This document shows positions 25,961 to 34,115 of a stretch of 64,000 nt of DNA, piece by piece. The stretch's first letter is position 1. Every line of letters begins with the position of its first letter. Under the pieces are notes generated by a model. The model saw only the letters and a program-made list of their open reading frames with translations. It ran no database searches and was not told the DNA's origin. Origin of the DNA: CAZWSE01 sp964636575 (GTDB lineage Bacteria; Pseudomonadota; Alphaproteobacteria; Rhodobacterales; Rhodobacteraceae); contig CAZWSE010000002.1 in the NCBI GenBank assembly GCA_964636575.1, positions 1 through 64,000 on the forward strand. The letters are read 5' to 3'. The translations under genes and the position numbers were made by a program.

Positions 25961-26761
25961 TCACGCGAAGGCAATATCAACGCTGCCGAACGCGCCGAAG
26001 TCAGCCGTGATCTGCGCGCCGGACGGGCATTCGATGGGGCGAATGAAACTACCCGACAGGATGACCTGCCCGGATGCAATGCTTTGCCCGTAGCCCGCCA
26101 TGCGACGTGCCAGCCAGACCACACTTTCCACGGGATCGTTAAGCACGCCTGCGCCCAATCCGGTTTCTTCGACCTCATCGTTGCGCGATGTGATTGCCCC
26201 GACCCAGCGTAGGTCAAAGGCATCAGCCTTGTGCTTTTGCGGACCAAGCACGATCCCTGCATTGGCGGCATTGTCGCTGATGGTGTCGAAGATTTTGCGT
26301 GTGTCGCCGGTGGCGGGGTCAGCCCGCAGGATGCGTGTGTCCAGGATTTCAATGGACGGAGCCACGTAGTCTGTGGCGGCCAGAACGTCATCATGCGTTA
26401 CGTCTGCGCCCCCAATGGCTGATTTCATGACAAAGGCGATTTCGGCCTCGATCCGTGGTTGAATGAACCGCCCCGCTGGTACCGTCGCGCCGTGGTCAAA
26501 AACCATGTCATCGAACAAAATACCGCTGTCTGGAATGTCGATGTTGAGCGCGTATTGCATCGCCTTTGAGGTTAGCCCGATCTTCCATCCGACGACCGAC
26601 CGCCCCTGTTCCAGCTTGGCGCGGTAGATTGCGTTCTGGATAGCGTAGGCGTCGTCCATGCCCATTTCGGGGTGGCGTTTCGTGAGCAACCCGATCTGGG
26701 TGCCGGTCGCTTCAGCATGCAACAAATCGGCCGCGGCTTGGGCGTGATCTTGTGGTGTCAT
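25961..26761 (-). CDS. hpaH: 2-oxo-hept-4-ene-1,7-dioate hydratase HpaH
   Basis: 266 residues of the MhpD/HpaH hydratase family. The segment VVGWKIGLTSKAMQ near 57 and the acidic metal site RIEAEIAFVM near 104 are diagnostic. It adds water to 2-oxohept-4-ene-1,7-dioate to give 2,4-dihydroxyheptenedioate, the substrate of the HpaI aldolase, which is not in this window. Overlaps hpaG by 4 bp. Confidence 0.9.
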   Translation of the reverse strand: MTPQDHAQAAADLLHAEATGTQIGLLTKRHPEMGMDDAYAIQNAIYRAKLEQGRSVVGWKIGLTSKAMQYALNIDIPDSGILFDDMVFDHGATVPAGRFIQPRIEAEIAFVMKSAIGGADVTHDDVLAATDYVAPSIEILDTRILRADPATGDTRKIFDTISDNAANAGIVLGPQKHKADAFDLRWVGAITSRNDEVEETGLGAGVLNDPVESVVWLARRMAGYGQSIASGQVILSGSFIRPIECPSGAQITADFGAFGSVDIAFA

Positions 26762-27612
26762 AACACTTCGTCCGCAATTGTGTTTCGCAAGGTGCCGATG
26801 CCGTTTGCTTCGACTTCGACCACATCACCAGGGGCCAGATACTGCGGCGGGTCGAGCCTTGCGCCCGACCCCGTGGGCGTGCCCGTCACGATGATGTCGC
26901 CGGGCTGAAGCGTCATGAAGGTTGAGATATACTCGATCTCTCGCCGGATCGGGTGCATCATGCGTGACAGCACGTCGTCTTGTCGGACCTCACCATTGAC
27001 GCGTGTGATGATCCGCGCGTCGTCAAGTTGGCTGGCGTCTTTGAACGGCACCAACCACGGGCCGATTGCGCCGGAATTATCCCAGTTCTTGCCTTGTGTG
27101 ACGTTGAATTTAGCGTGCCGGACCCAATCGCGGATTGTGCCTTCGTTGCACAGGGTCAGTGCTGCGATATGATCATAAGCATCGGCTTGGGCGATGCGGC
27201 GCCCTGCCTTGCCGATCACGATTGCGACCTCGCCTTCGTAGTCCAGTTGCGGACTTTCTGGCGGGCGGATCAAGGGGCGATTGTGGCCTGTGAACCCGCT
27301 TGCAAAGCGCGGGAACAGGGACATGAATTTGGGCTGTTCGGAGCCGTCTTTGTATTCTGCATTCCGGTCGGGGAAGTTGACGCCCACGCAGAGGATCCGT
27401 CGTGCGTTGGGCAGGACCATATCGTAATCAAAGTCAGTGTGCGTCACAGGTTTGCCCTGTGCTGCGTCTTCCAGTGTCGACAATCCGCCTGCGACGACCA
27501 CATCAAACAGCGTCGGCCAGTGCGGGAAGTCGTGGTTCAAGGCGATCATTCCGTCTTCGGTCACGGCTCCGTAGTGCTGCACGCCTGCGCTGGTGTATGT
27601 TGCAAAATTCAT
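26758..27612 (-). CDS. hpaG: FAH-family isomerase/decarboxylase HpaG (single-domain)
   Basis: 284 residues from the ATG at 27612, which overlaps the upstream stop. FAH fold with metal ligands in DYEGEVAIVIGK and the GTPTGSG and PGDVVEVE motifs near the C-terminus. Enteric HpaG is a two-domain protein of about 430 residues that decarboxylates 5-oxopent-3-ene-1,2,5-tricarboxylate and isomerises the product; this one has a single domain, so either one protein does both steps as a homodimer or one activity lies elsewhere. Assignment leans on its position between pathway genes. Confidence 0.83.
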   Translation of the reverse strand: MNFATYTSAGVQHYGAVTEDGMIALNHDFPHWPTLFDVVVAGGLSTLEDAAQGKPVTHTDFDYDMVLPNARRILCVGVNFPDRNAEYKDGSEQPKFMSLFPRFASGFTGHNRPLIRPPESPQLDYEGEVAIVIGKAGRRIAQADAYDHIAALTLCNEGTIRDWVRHAKFNVTQGKNWDNSGAIGPWLVPFKDASQLDDARIITRVNGEVRQDDVLSRMMHPIRREIEYISTFMTLQPGDIIVTGTPTGSGARLDPPQYLAPGDVVEVEANGIGTLRNTIADEVL

Positions 27613-29006
27613 TTGATCTGCTCCCAAACTTCTTGGACGACGGTTTGGACCATCATCACATCCTCGCGTGTCGTATCAAATTGCCCGACCTGCACCCTGA
27701 TGATCTTGCGGCCCTGAAACGCGCCTTGGGTCAGGTAGACCCGACCGTCGTCGTTGATGGCATCCACCAATTGCTGCTGCATGTCATCATCGCCCGGACA
27801 GCGGAAAGAAAAGAGGCTCAGGATCGGTTCTGTCACGATCTCAAAACCGTCTTGGCCGCGTATGGCTTCGCAAAGCTCGCCCGCCCATTTGACATGATTG
27901 CGGATGCGCAGTTGCAGCCCTTCAAGCCCGTAGGACCGGATCAGAAACCAGAGCTTTAGCGCCCTGAACCGCCGCCCCAGCGGGATCGTCCATTCGGAAT
28001 AATTGGTCACGGCATCGCCTGTGGTTTTCAAGTATTCCGGTTCGATCTTAAGCGTGTTGAGCTGAGGAGTCGCATCGCGCAGGAACTGGACCGAGCAATC
28101 GAATTGCGCGCCCAGCCATTTGTGTGGGTTGAAGACGATGCTGTCAAAGCCGTCCACATCTGCCCAAAAGGCGTCGTGGTATTCAGGGCAGATCATCGCG
28201 GACCCCGCCCAAGCGGCATCGAGATGGGTGTAGAGATCATGGGCTTTCGCGACCTTGACGATCGGTCCGAGCGTGTCGGAGGCCCCGACCCCTGTGCCAC
28301 CTGTGATCGCGATGATCCCTGCTGGGGTGTGCCCTGCCTTGATGTCCGCTTGGATCGCTGTTTCCAATGCGTCTGCATCCATGCCGTGCAATGGGCCGGT
28401 GCCTTCGATCTTCACCAGATTTTCCTGTCCTATCCCTGCGACCCAGCAGGCCCGATCAATTGAGGAATGGACCTGATCTGAACAATAGACCCGTAGGTGC
28501 CCCTTGCCGGACAACCCTTCGCGGTTGCCTGTGTAGCCCGTCGCCCGTTCGCGCATGGTTAGAACAGCAGACAGGGTAGCAGACGATGCGCTGTCTTGGA
28601 TGACGCCTGTGTAGCCATCGGCCAGCCCCAAAGCCTGACGCAGCCAGTCGATCATCACGCCTTCGACTTCGGTCGCTGCGGGCGAGGTTTGCCAGAGCAT
28701 ACATTGCGCGGCCATCGTGTTGACCAGTTGTTCCGCCAGCATCGACGGGGGTGCTGCGTTGGACGAAAAATACGCAAAAAAGCGCGGGTGCTGCCAGTGG
28801 GTCATGCCGGGCATCACGATGCGTTCAAAATCGGCCATGATCGTCTTCATATCCTCGGCCTGTGATGGCGGGGCTACGGGCAGTTGTGCCGCGATTTCGC
28901 CGGGCTTGGTTTGGGCGCGCACCGGTCTGTCGCTGAGAGACTTGTGATAGTCCGCCCCCCAGTCGGCGATCTGTTTGCTCCACTTGGCGAAGTCATCCCA
29001 GTGCAT
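27609..29006 (-). CDS. Group II PLP-dependent aromatic amino acid decarboxylase (DOPA/tyrosine decarboxylase-like)
   Basis: 465 residues. PLP lysine K296 in FNPHKWLG, the ring-stacking H180 in DQVHSS and D263 in HLDAAW match the aromatic-L-amino-acid decarboxylase group. Substrates of that group are DOPA, tyrosine, tryptophan or phenylalanine. It sits inside the homoprotocatechuate operon, 4 bp overlapping hpaG, which suggests that DOPA or tyrosine is decarboxylated to dopamine or tyramine and then oxidised to a (di)hydroxyphenylacetate feeding HpaD. The amine oxidase and aldehyde step this would need are not visible next to it. Confidence 0.87.
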   Translation of the reverse strand: MHWDDFAKWSKQIADWGADYHKSLSDRPVRAQTKPGEIAAQLPVAPPSQAEDMKTIMADFERIVMPGMTHWQHPRFFAYFSSNAAPPSMLAEQLVNTMAAQCMLWQTSPAATEVEGVMIDWLRQALGLADGYTGVIQDSASSATLSAVLTMRERATGYTGNREGLSGKGHLRVYCSDQVHSSIDRACWVAGIGQENLVKIEGTGPLHGMDADALETAIQADIKAGHTPAGIIAITGGTGVGASDTLGPIVKVAKAHDLYTHLDAAWAGSAMICPEYHDAFWADVDGFDSIVFNPHKWLGAQFDCSVQFLRDATPQLNTLKIEPEYLKTTGDAVTNYSEWTIPLGRRFRALKLWFLIRSYGLEGLQLRIRNHVKWAGELCEAIRGQDGFEIVTEPILSLFSFRCPGDDDMQQQLVDAINDDGRVYLTQGAFQGRKIIRVQVGQFDTTREDVMMVQTVVQEVWEQIK

Positions 29007-29027
29007 AGTCTTGCATCCTTTGAAGGC

Positions 29028-30011
29028 TTACGGCGCGATGATCGGGCTGGCCGCGATCTGCGAGTCCTTGGTGTCGACCCCGACAAAAGCCGTGCCGTGC
29101 TTGAACCAGCTTTCAGGGGCAGCCGCCCCCCAGAGGGTCTGGCGTTGCGGGTCTTGCAGATCCCATTTGATCGGTTCCAAGTCGGGGTCAACGGTTTGAT
29201 AGTCCGAGCAGTAAATTTCGATCCGGTGCCCGTCGGGATCAAGGATGTAGAGGAAAAACGCGTTGGAAATTCCGTGCCGCCCTGGCCCACGTTCGATGTT
29301 GCTGACATACCCCGTCGTCGCCATAAGATCGAGCAAATCGATGATGTTCAGCGGTGTCGGCACCCAAAACGCAATGTGGTGCATGCGCGGGCCAGTGCCG
29401 TTGGTAAAGGCCATGTCATGCACCCCGCCTTTGCGGTGCATCCACGCGGCCCAGAGTTTCTTGCTGTCTTCGTCTTCGGTGTATTCGGTGACACGAAACC
29501 CGAAATCCGAATAGAAGGCGACGCTGGCATCCACGTCATGGCTGAACACATTGAAGTGGTCGATCCGCAGTGGTTTTACCCCGCGATAGAGTGCGTATTT
29601 CTGGTGGATCGGGTCAAGCCTGTCCATCTTGTGGTAGAATTCGAGCGGGATTCCCATGTTATCAGATGTCAGGAGGGTTCTGCCTTGGTAGGGCCGGTCT
29701 ACCCATGACGTCGGGCGACCTTTGGATTTGAAATAGGTCTCTGCCTTGTCCAGATCAGCCTCATCGAAGGTCTTGAAGCCCATGACTTCGACAGTGCCGG
29801 GCTGGTCCGATTTTTGCAGGATGACGCAGTGATGCCCACGTTCTTCCATAGCCCGCAGGTAAATGTGGCTGTTGCTTTCGTCCGTTACCTGTAGCCCCAG
29901 AATTTCGGTGTAGAAGGTTTTGCTTGCGGCGAGGTCTTTGACATTCAGGCAGGCGTGGCTGAGCCGGATGGTGTTGAAGTCGGGGTAAAGATTGGGGGCG
30001 GGAACTGGCAT
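29028..30011 (-). CDS. hpaD: 3,4-dihydroxyphenylacetate 2,3-dioxygenase HpaD (VOC-type extradiol)
   Basis: 327 residues with two VOC modules. Metal ligands: H152 (RIDHFNVF), H211 or H212 (RMHHIAFW) and E265 (HRIEIY), in the order seen in the Brevibacterium and Arthrobacter homoprotocatechuate dioxygenases. It opens the ring next to the hydroxyls to give 5-carboxymethyl-2-hydroxymuconate semialdehyde, the substrate of HpaE. This is the type I enzyme, unrelated to the LigB-type HpaD of enteric bacteria. Confidence 0.9.
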   Translation of the reverse strand: MPVPAPNLYPDFNTIRLSHACLNVKDLAASKTFYTEILGLQVTDESNSHIYLRAMEERGHHCVILQKSDQPGTVEVMGFKTFDEADLDKAETYFKSKGRPTSWVDRPYQGRTLLTSDNMGIPLEFYHKMDRLDPIHQKYALYRGVKPLRIDHFNVFSHDVDASVAFYSDFGFRVTEYTEDEDSKKLWAAWMHRKGGVHDMAFTNGTGPRMHHIAFWVPTPLNIIDLLDLMATTGYVSNIERGPGRHGISNAFFLYILDPDGHRIEIYCSDYQTVDPDLEPIKWDLQDPQRQTLWGAAAPESWFKHGTAFVGVDTKDSQIAASPIIAP

Positions 30012-30014
30012 GAT

Positions 30015-30593
30015 TTACGCTCCTTTATCAACAAGAATGACAGGCCGCAGACCTGCTTTGTGCGTGACCCACGTAAGGCCGTTTGTGCTGTTGGATGGTA
30101 CCACGGCCAGCACTAAAAGTAGCACCGTTCCTGCCAGCAGGGCGACCAGTGAATAGAGGTCAGCTGCTTCACCGAACACAAAACCCAAGATGGGCCCCAG
30201 CAGCAAACATGGGGTCAGCACACAGCACAGCAGAAACGCGCGATACAACATGCGACCGAACCCAGCGGGTTTATCGCTGTTAAATATGTGGTAGCGGATG
30301 CCCAATATCCGCTTTCCAACACTTGCCCCGATTAGTCCTGCGATGATGCCGCTTGATAGCAAAACCGTCGTGAAAGTGGCCAGCACAAACAACAGGTATC
30401 CATTGCGAACGTCGTCAGGATACGCGGACATGAAGTTGATCTGTGGCCATGCGACTTTTTCATTCAGGATCATGGCGGCGATACGCATATAGAGGTCAGA
30501 AACCCAAAACAGCACAGGTGTCATAACTACGAGTGTCAGACACCCACCCAACAAAAGTCTTCCTATTCCAGCTTGTTCAAAGACTTTTGTCAT
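30015..30593 (-). CDS. RDD-family integral membrane protein within the hpa operon
   Basis: 192 residues with about four to five membrane spans (15-37, 65-90, 116-137, 145-165). After the second span it has GKRILGIRYHIFN and GRMLYRAFL, the RDD-like family pattern. The function of RDD proteins is mostly unknown; some act in ion or osmotic balance. It overlaps hpaE by 4 bp and lies 3 bp before hpaD, so it is translated with the pathway. Known hpa operons use other carriers such as HpaX, making this an unusual member and a candidate for substrate transport or protection from catechol stress. Confidence 0.75.
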   Translation of the reverse strand: MTKVFEQAGIGRLLLGGCLTLVVMTPVLFWVSDLYMRIAAMILNEKVAWPQINFMSAYPDDVRNGYLLFVLATFTTVLLSSGIIAGLIGASVGKRILGIRYHIFNSDKPAGFGRMLYRAFLLCCVLTPCLLLGPILGFVFGEAADLYSLVALLAGTVLLLVLAVVPSNSTNGLTWVTHKAGLRPVILVDKGA

Positions 30594-32098
30594 TGACCCA
30601 GCTTCGTGATCTTGTGCTGCCCCGTCGCAAAGCCGATGTGCTTTTGTTCCATATAGAATTCAAACGACCAGTCGCCGCCGTCACGGCCGATGCCGCTGGC
30701 TTTGACGCCGCCGAAGGGGGTTGGCAGATGGCGCACGTTTTCAGAGTTGACCCAGATCATGCCGGCCTCAAGCTTGTCTGTAAAGCGCAGCGCGCGGGTC
30801 AAATCGTTGGTCCAGACATAGCCTGTGAGGCCGTAGTTGATGTCATTGGCGATCTGCAAGGCTTCGTCTTCGGTACTGAAGGGGATCGAGGTCAGCACCG
30901 GCCCGAAGATCTCTTCTTGCGCAATCCGCATCTGGTTGTTGGCTTGCGTGAAGAGCGTTGGCCGAACGAAGTAGCCGTCGTTCCCGACCGTCTCACCGCC
31001 TGCTGCGATGGTGGCCCCGTCTTGGCGCGCGATCTCAAAGTAGCTGGTCACTTTGTCGAAGTGTTCTTGGTTTACGAGCGGTCCGATTTCGGTTTTCGGG
31101 TCCAGCGGGTGACCGACTTTGATCTTGTTGACGCGTTCGACCAGCTTGGCCTCAAATTCTTCCCGGATCGTGTCTTGGACCAGCAGCCGCGACGACGACG
31201 TGCAGCGTTCTCCGTTGATCGAATAGATCATAAAGATCACCGCATCGAGTGCGCGGTCCAGATCAGCGTCTTCAAAGACGATGACGGGATTTTTGCCTCC
31301 CAATTCCAGATGGTTGCGTTTGAGCGTGTCCGCCCCCTGCTTGGTGATCAGCGAGCCTGTGCGCGATTCACCCACAAAGGCAATCGCCTTGATCTTGGGA
31401 TGTTCGCACAGCGCTTTCCCTGCCCCTTCGCCGAAGCCGTTGACCGTGTTCAGAACGCCGGGGGGCAGGCCTGCGTCTTCCGCGATTTCCACCAGCAAAC
31501 GGGCGGTCAAAGGCGAGGCTTCGGCCGGTTTATGAACGACCGTACAGCCCGCCGCCAAAGCCGGTGCGATCTTCCATGTCGACAGCATGAAGGGCGTGTT
31601 CCAAGGCGTGATGATCCCCACCGGTCCAATGGGTACGCGCGTTGTCACGTTCATGAGTGTAGGTGATTTTAGGTGCTGCCCGTCCCGCGCTTGCACGACC
31701 TGATCTGCGAAATAGCGAAAGTTCTCGGCCCCGCGCAGTGCGGCCTTGGACATGAATTTGTAAGCCTGCCCTGTATCCCAACATTCGCAGAGGGCTATTT
31801 CTTCGGCACGGGCTTCGATGCCTTCAGCGATCTTGATGAGGATGGACCGACGCTGTGTTGCCGGCATATCGCGCCACGCAGCAAAGGCGTCGTGCGCGGC
31901 AGTCGCAGCTGCGTCAATATCGGCGGCATCCCCATGTGCAACATCGCAGATCACCGATTTATCAACCGGCGAAATGGTTTGGAACAGTCCTGCACTGCCC
32001 GCAACGTCCTGCCCTGCGATCCGGTTTTGGATGCCCGTCTTAGCGAACCGTTTCAGAAAGCCGTTCAGCTTGGAAATGTTGGTGTCGAGGTCACTCAT
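30590..32098 (-). CDS. hpaE: 5-carboxymethyl-2-hydroxymuconate semialdehyde dehydrogenase HpaE
   Basis: 502 residues of aldehyde dehydrogenase. General base in LELGGKNPVIVF and catalytic cysteine in NGERCTSSSRLL, the latter characteristic of HpaE-type hydroxymuconic semialdehyde dehydrogenases. Oxidises the ring-cleavage product with NAD+. Overlaps hpaF and the RDD gene by 4 bp each. Confidence 0.9.
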   Translation of the reverse strand: MSDLDTNISKLNGFLKRFAKTGIQNRIAGQDVAGSAGLFQTISPVDKSVICDVAHGDAADIDAAATAAHDAFAAWRDMPATQRRSILIKIAEGIEARAEEIALCECWDTGQAYKFMSKAALRGAENFRYFADQVVQARDGQHLKSPTLMNVTTRVPIGPVGIITPWNTPFMLSTWKIAPALAAGCTVVHKPAEASPLTARLLVEIAEDAGLPPGVLNTVNGFGEGAGKALCEHPKIKAIAFVGESRTGSLITKQGADTLKRNHLELGGKNPVIVFEDADLDRALDAVIFMIYSINGERCTSSSRLLVQDTIREEFEAKLVERVNKIKVGHPLDPKTEIGPLVNQEHFDKVTSYFEIARQDGATIAAGGETVGNDGYFVRPTLFTQANNQMRIAQEEIFGPVLTSIPFSTEDEALQIANDINYGLTGYVWTNDLTRALRFTDKLEAGMIWVNSENVRHLPTPFGGVKASGIGRDGGDWSFEFYMEQKHIGFATGQHKITKLGQ

Positions 32099-32484
32099 GC
32101 GGGAGGCTCCAAATGGTCGCGGACGGTGCCGAATTTCGGGGAAAGCGAGGCATCAATATCGCGCATTTCAGCCGACAGTGCGATGGAATGGGTTTCCATC
32201 GCGGGTGCCATGAAGTCTTTGAGCGCGGCAAACAGGCGGTTGATTGCCTCTGTTTTAACGTCTTCGGGTCGCCCTTCGCGCAGCCGTACCGACAGGTCGA
32301 TATAGCCGTGCTTTGGATTGCCATCGGCCATTGCGACATGGTCCACCCGCGTCGCGCGCACCCTGATGCCGGGGGTCGGAAAGGCGTCTATGTTGGCCGC
32401 CGTCGCGCGAATATGCTCGCACAGCGCGCTCATATCCACGAGCTGCTCAACATTCGCTGAATAGTCGATATGGAAATGCGGCAC
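32095..32484 (-). CDS. hpaF: 5-carboxymethyl-2-hydroxymuconate delta-isomerase HpaF
   Basis: 129 residues. Start is a GTG at 32484 with AAGGA 7 bases upstream; the next residue is proline, which after Met removal is the catalytic N-terminal Pro of the tautomerase superfamily, so the start is well fixed. MPHFHIDYSANVE is typical. Isomerises 5-carboxymethyl-2-hydroxymuconate to its 2-oxo tautomer for HpaG. First gene of the minus-strand hpa operon. Confidence 0.9.
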   Translation of the reverse strand: MPHFHIDYSANVEQLVDMSALCEHIRATAANIDAFPTPGIRVRATRVDHVAMADGNPKHGYIDLSVRLREGRPEDVKTEAINRLFAALKDFMAPAMETHSIALSAEMRDIDASLSPKFGTVRDHLEPPA

Positions 32485-32493
32485 GCTTTTTCC

Positions 32494-32505
32494 TTAACAT
32501 GTTAA
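32494..32505. promoter_or_regulatory. Perfect 12-bp palindrome, likely hpa operator
   Basis: TTAACATGTTAA is fully self-complementary and lies 10 bp upstream of the hpaF start, just downstream of the promoter-like hexamers. AT-rich palindromes of this size are typical binding sites of MarR-family repressors such as HpaR. No MarR gene is in the window. Confidence 0.55.
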
Positions 32506-32513
32506 TTTACTTG

Positions 32514-32543
32514 ACCTTAGAGAACCCGTCCCTGCCCTGTCAA
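32514..32543 (-). promoter_or_regulatory. Candidate sigma-70 promoter of the hpa operon
   Basis: On the minus strand TTGACA occupies 32543-32538, a perfect -35 hexamer, followed after 18 bp by TAAGGT (32519-32514), a poor -10. Transcription would begin inside or next to the TTAACATGTTAA palindrome, which suits repression by an operator-bound protein. Confidence 0.45.
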
Positions 32544-32588
32544 TACCAACCTATCCGCCCGTAGCCCCCATTGGAGTATGATCCCGTG

Positions 32589-34073
32589 CTAAAGCTTGAT
32601 CCACGCGGTCTTTAGGTTGATGTATTTCTCTATCGCGTGCAGCGATTTATCGGATCCGTTGCCTGATTGGCCGACCCCACCGAGCGGCACTGTCCCATCT
32701 GCCCCGCCGTAAGTGTTGACGTGCATCACGCCCGTCCGGATTGCGCGCACCATTTTATGGGCGCGGCTGAGATTGGATGTCCACACCGCCCCTGCCAACC
32801 CGTAAACCGTGGAATTGGCAATGCTGATTGCCTCTTCATCCGTGCTGAATGGCGTGACCCCGAGCACCGGACCAAAGACCTCTTTTTGCGAGAGCGTGGC
32901 GTCTGGTGTCACCCCTGTCACGATGGTTGGTTCCATGAAGTACCCCCCCGTTTCTTGCAAAATCCGCCCGCCGCCCATGATGACTTGTCCGCCTTCGGAC
33001 TGGGCCGTTTCGACAAACCCGAGGTTCGCTTTGAGCTGGGTTTCGGAATTCACCGCGCCAATCGCTGTGTCCACCTGTAGCGGATCACCGACGCGCATGC
33101 TTTGCGTCGCTTTGGCGACCTCGGCCACAAAGTCATCGTGAATGGACGCCTCAACCAGCAGCCGAGATCCGGCCACACAGACCTGACCTGCATTTCTGAA
33201 GATGCCGCCCGCAGCGACCTTCGCGGCTTCGGCCAGATTGGGTGCATCCGCAAACACCACGTTCGGGGATTTGCCCCCGAGTTCGAGATAGACCCGTTTC
33301 ATGTTCGACCGCGCCGCGTAATCCATCAACCGCCGACCCGTTCCGCCTGATCCGGTAAAAACAAGCACATCGATGTCCATGGACAGGCCCATGACCTCTC
33401 CGACGACTGCGCCTTCGCCAGTGACCGCGTTCAAAACGCCGGGCGGCAGACCTGCCTCTAGCGCCAGTTCGCACATGCGCATCAGAGACAGCGACGCGGT
33501 TTCTGCGGGTTTCAACACAACGGAATTGCCCATTGCGAGCGCGGGCCCGAGTTTCCATGCCCCGATCATCATCGGGAAGTTCCAAGGAATGATCGCCCCG
33601 ACAACGCCGACGGGTTCCTTGTGGATCATCCCCAAGATATCGCCTGCCGTTGGCGCGATTTCTCCATAGATTTTGTCCAAGGCTTCGGCGTAGTAGCGGA
33701 TTGTGCCAGCCGCAGATCCCGGTTCGGCCTTTAGCGCCATGGAGATTTCGGTGCCGTTGTCACGCACGCCCAGAACGGCGAGTTCGAGTGCGTTAGCCTC
33801 AATCAGGTCGGCCCATTTCAGCAGCACTTTCTTACGGACCGCGGGGGGTTGGTTGGCCCAACGCCCGTCCTCAAATGCGGCGCGGGCCGAGGCGATGGCG
33901 GCTTCCATATCGGCGGTAGTGCCTTTAGCGACTGTGGTCAGAACCTGCCCGTCGATGGGTGACAAAACCTCCATCACGGCACCGTCTGAGGCTGCAACAT
34001 GTTTGCCTTCGATCAGATGCGAGAACGCTGGAACTGGTTGCGCCCGTAGAGCGTCAATTTTGGCTTGATCCAT
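32589..34073 (-). CDS. Aldehyde dehydrogenase, gamma-glutamyl-gamma-aminobutyraldehyde dehydrogenase-like
   Basis: 494 residues. Catalytic Cys in FRNAGQVCVAGSRL, base in YLELGGKSPNVVF. The overall pattern (DLIEANALELA, GTIRYYAEALDKIYGEIAP) is like PuuC/AldB-type enzymes that oxidise aminoaldehydes. Last gene of the series that begins with tctC; 42 bp after gabD. Probably oxidises a short aldehyde formed upstream. Confidence 0.82.
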   Translation of the reverse strand: MDQAKIDALRAQPVPAFSHLIEGKHVAASDGAVMEVLSPIDGQVLTTVAKGTTADMEAAIASARAAFEDGRWANQPPAVRKKVLLKWADLIEANALELAVLGVRDNGTEISMALKAEPGSAAGTIRYYAEALDKIYGEIAPTAGDILGMIHKEPVGVVGAIIPWNFPMMIGAWKLGPALAMGNSVVLKPAETASLSLMRMCELALEAGLPPGVLNAVTGEGAVVGEVMGLSMDIDVLVFTGSGGTGRRLMDYAARSNMKRVYLELGGKSPNVVFADAPNLAEAAKVAAGGIFRNAGQVCVAGSRLLVEASIHDDFVAEVAKATQSMRVGDPLQVDTAIGAVNSETQLKANLGFVETAQSEGGQVIMGGGRILQETGGYFMEPTIVTGVTPDATLSQKEVFGPVLGVTPFSTDEEAISIANSTVYGLAGAVWTSNLSRAHKMVRAIRTGVMHVNTYGGADGTVPLGGVGQSGNGSDKSLHAIEKYINLKTAWIKL

Positions 34074-34115
34074 GTCGGCTTCCCCCGTGCATTTCCTGTA
34101 AAGCGAATGGCTGGC

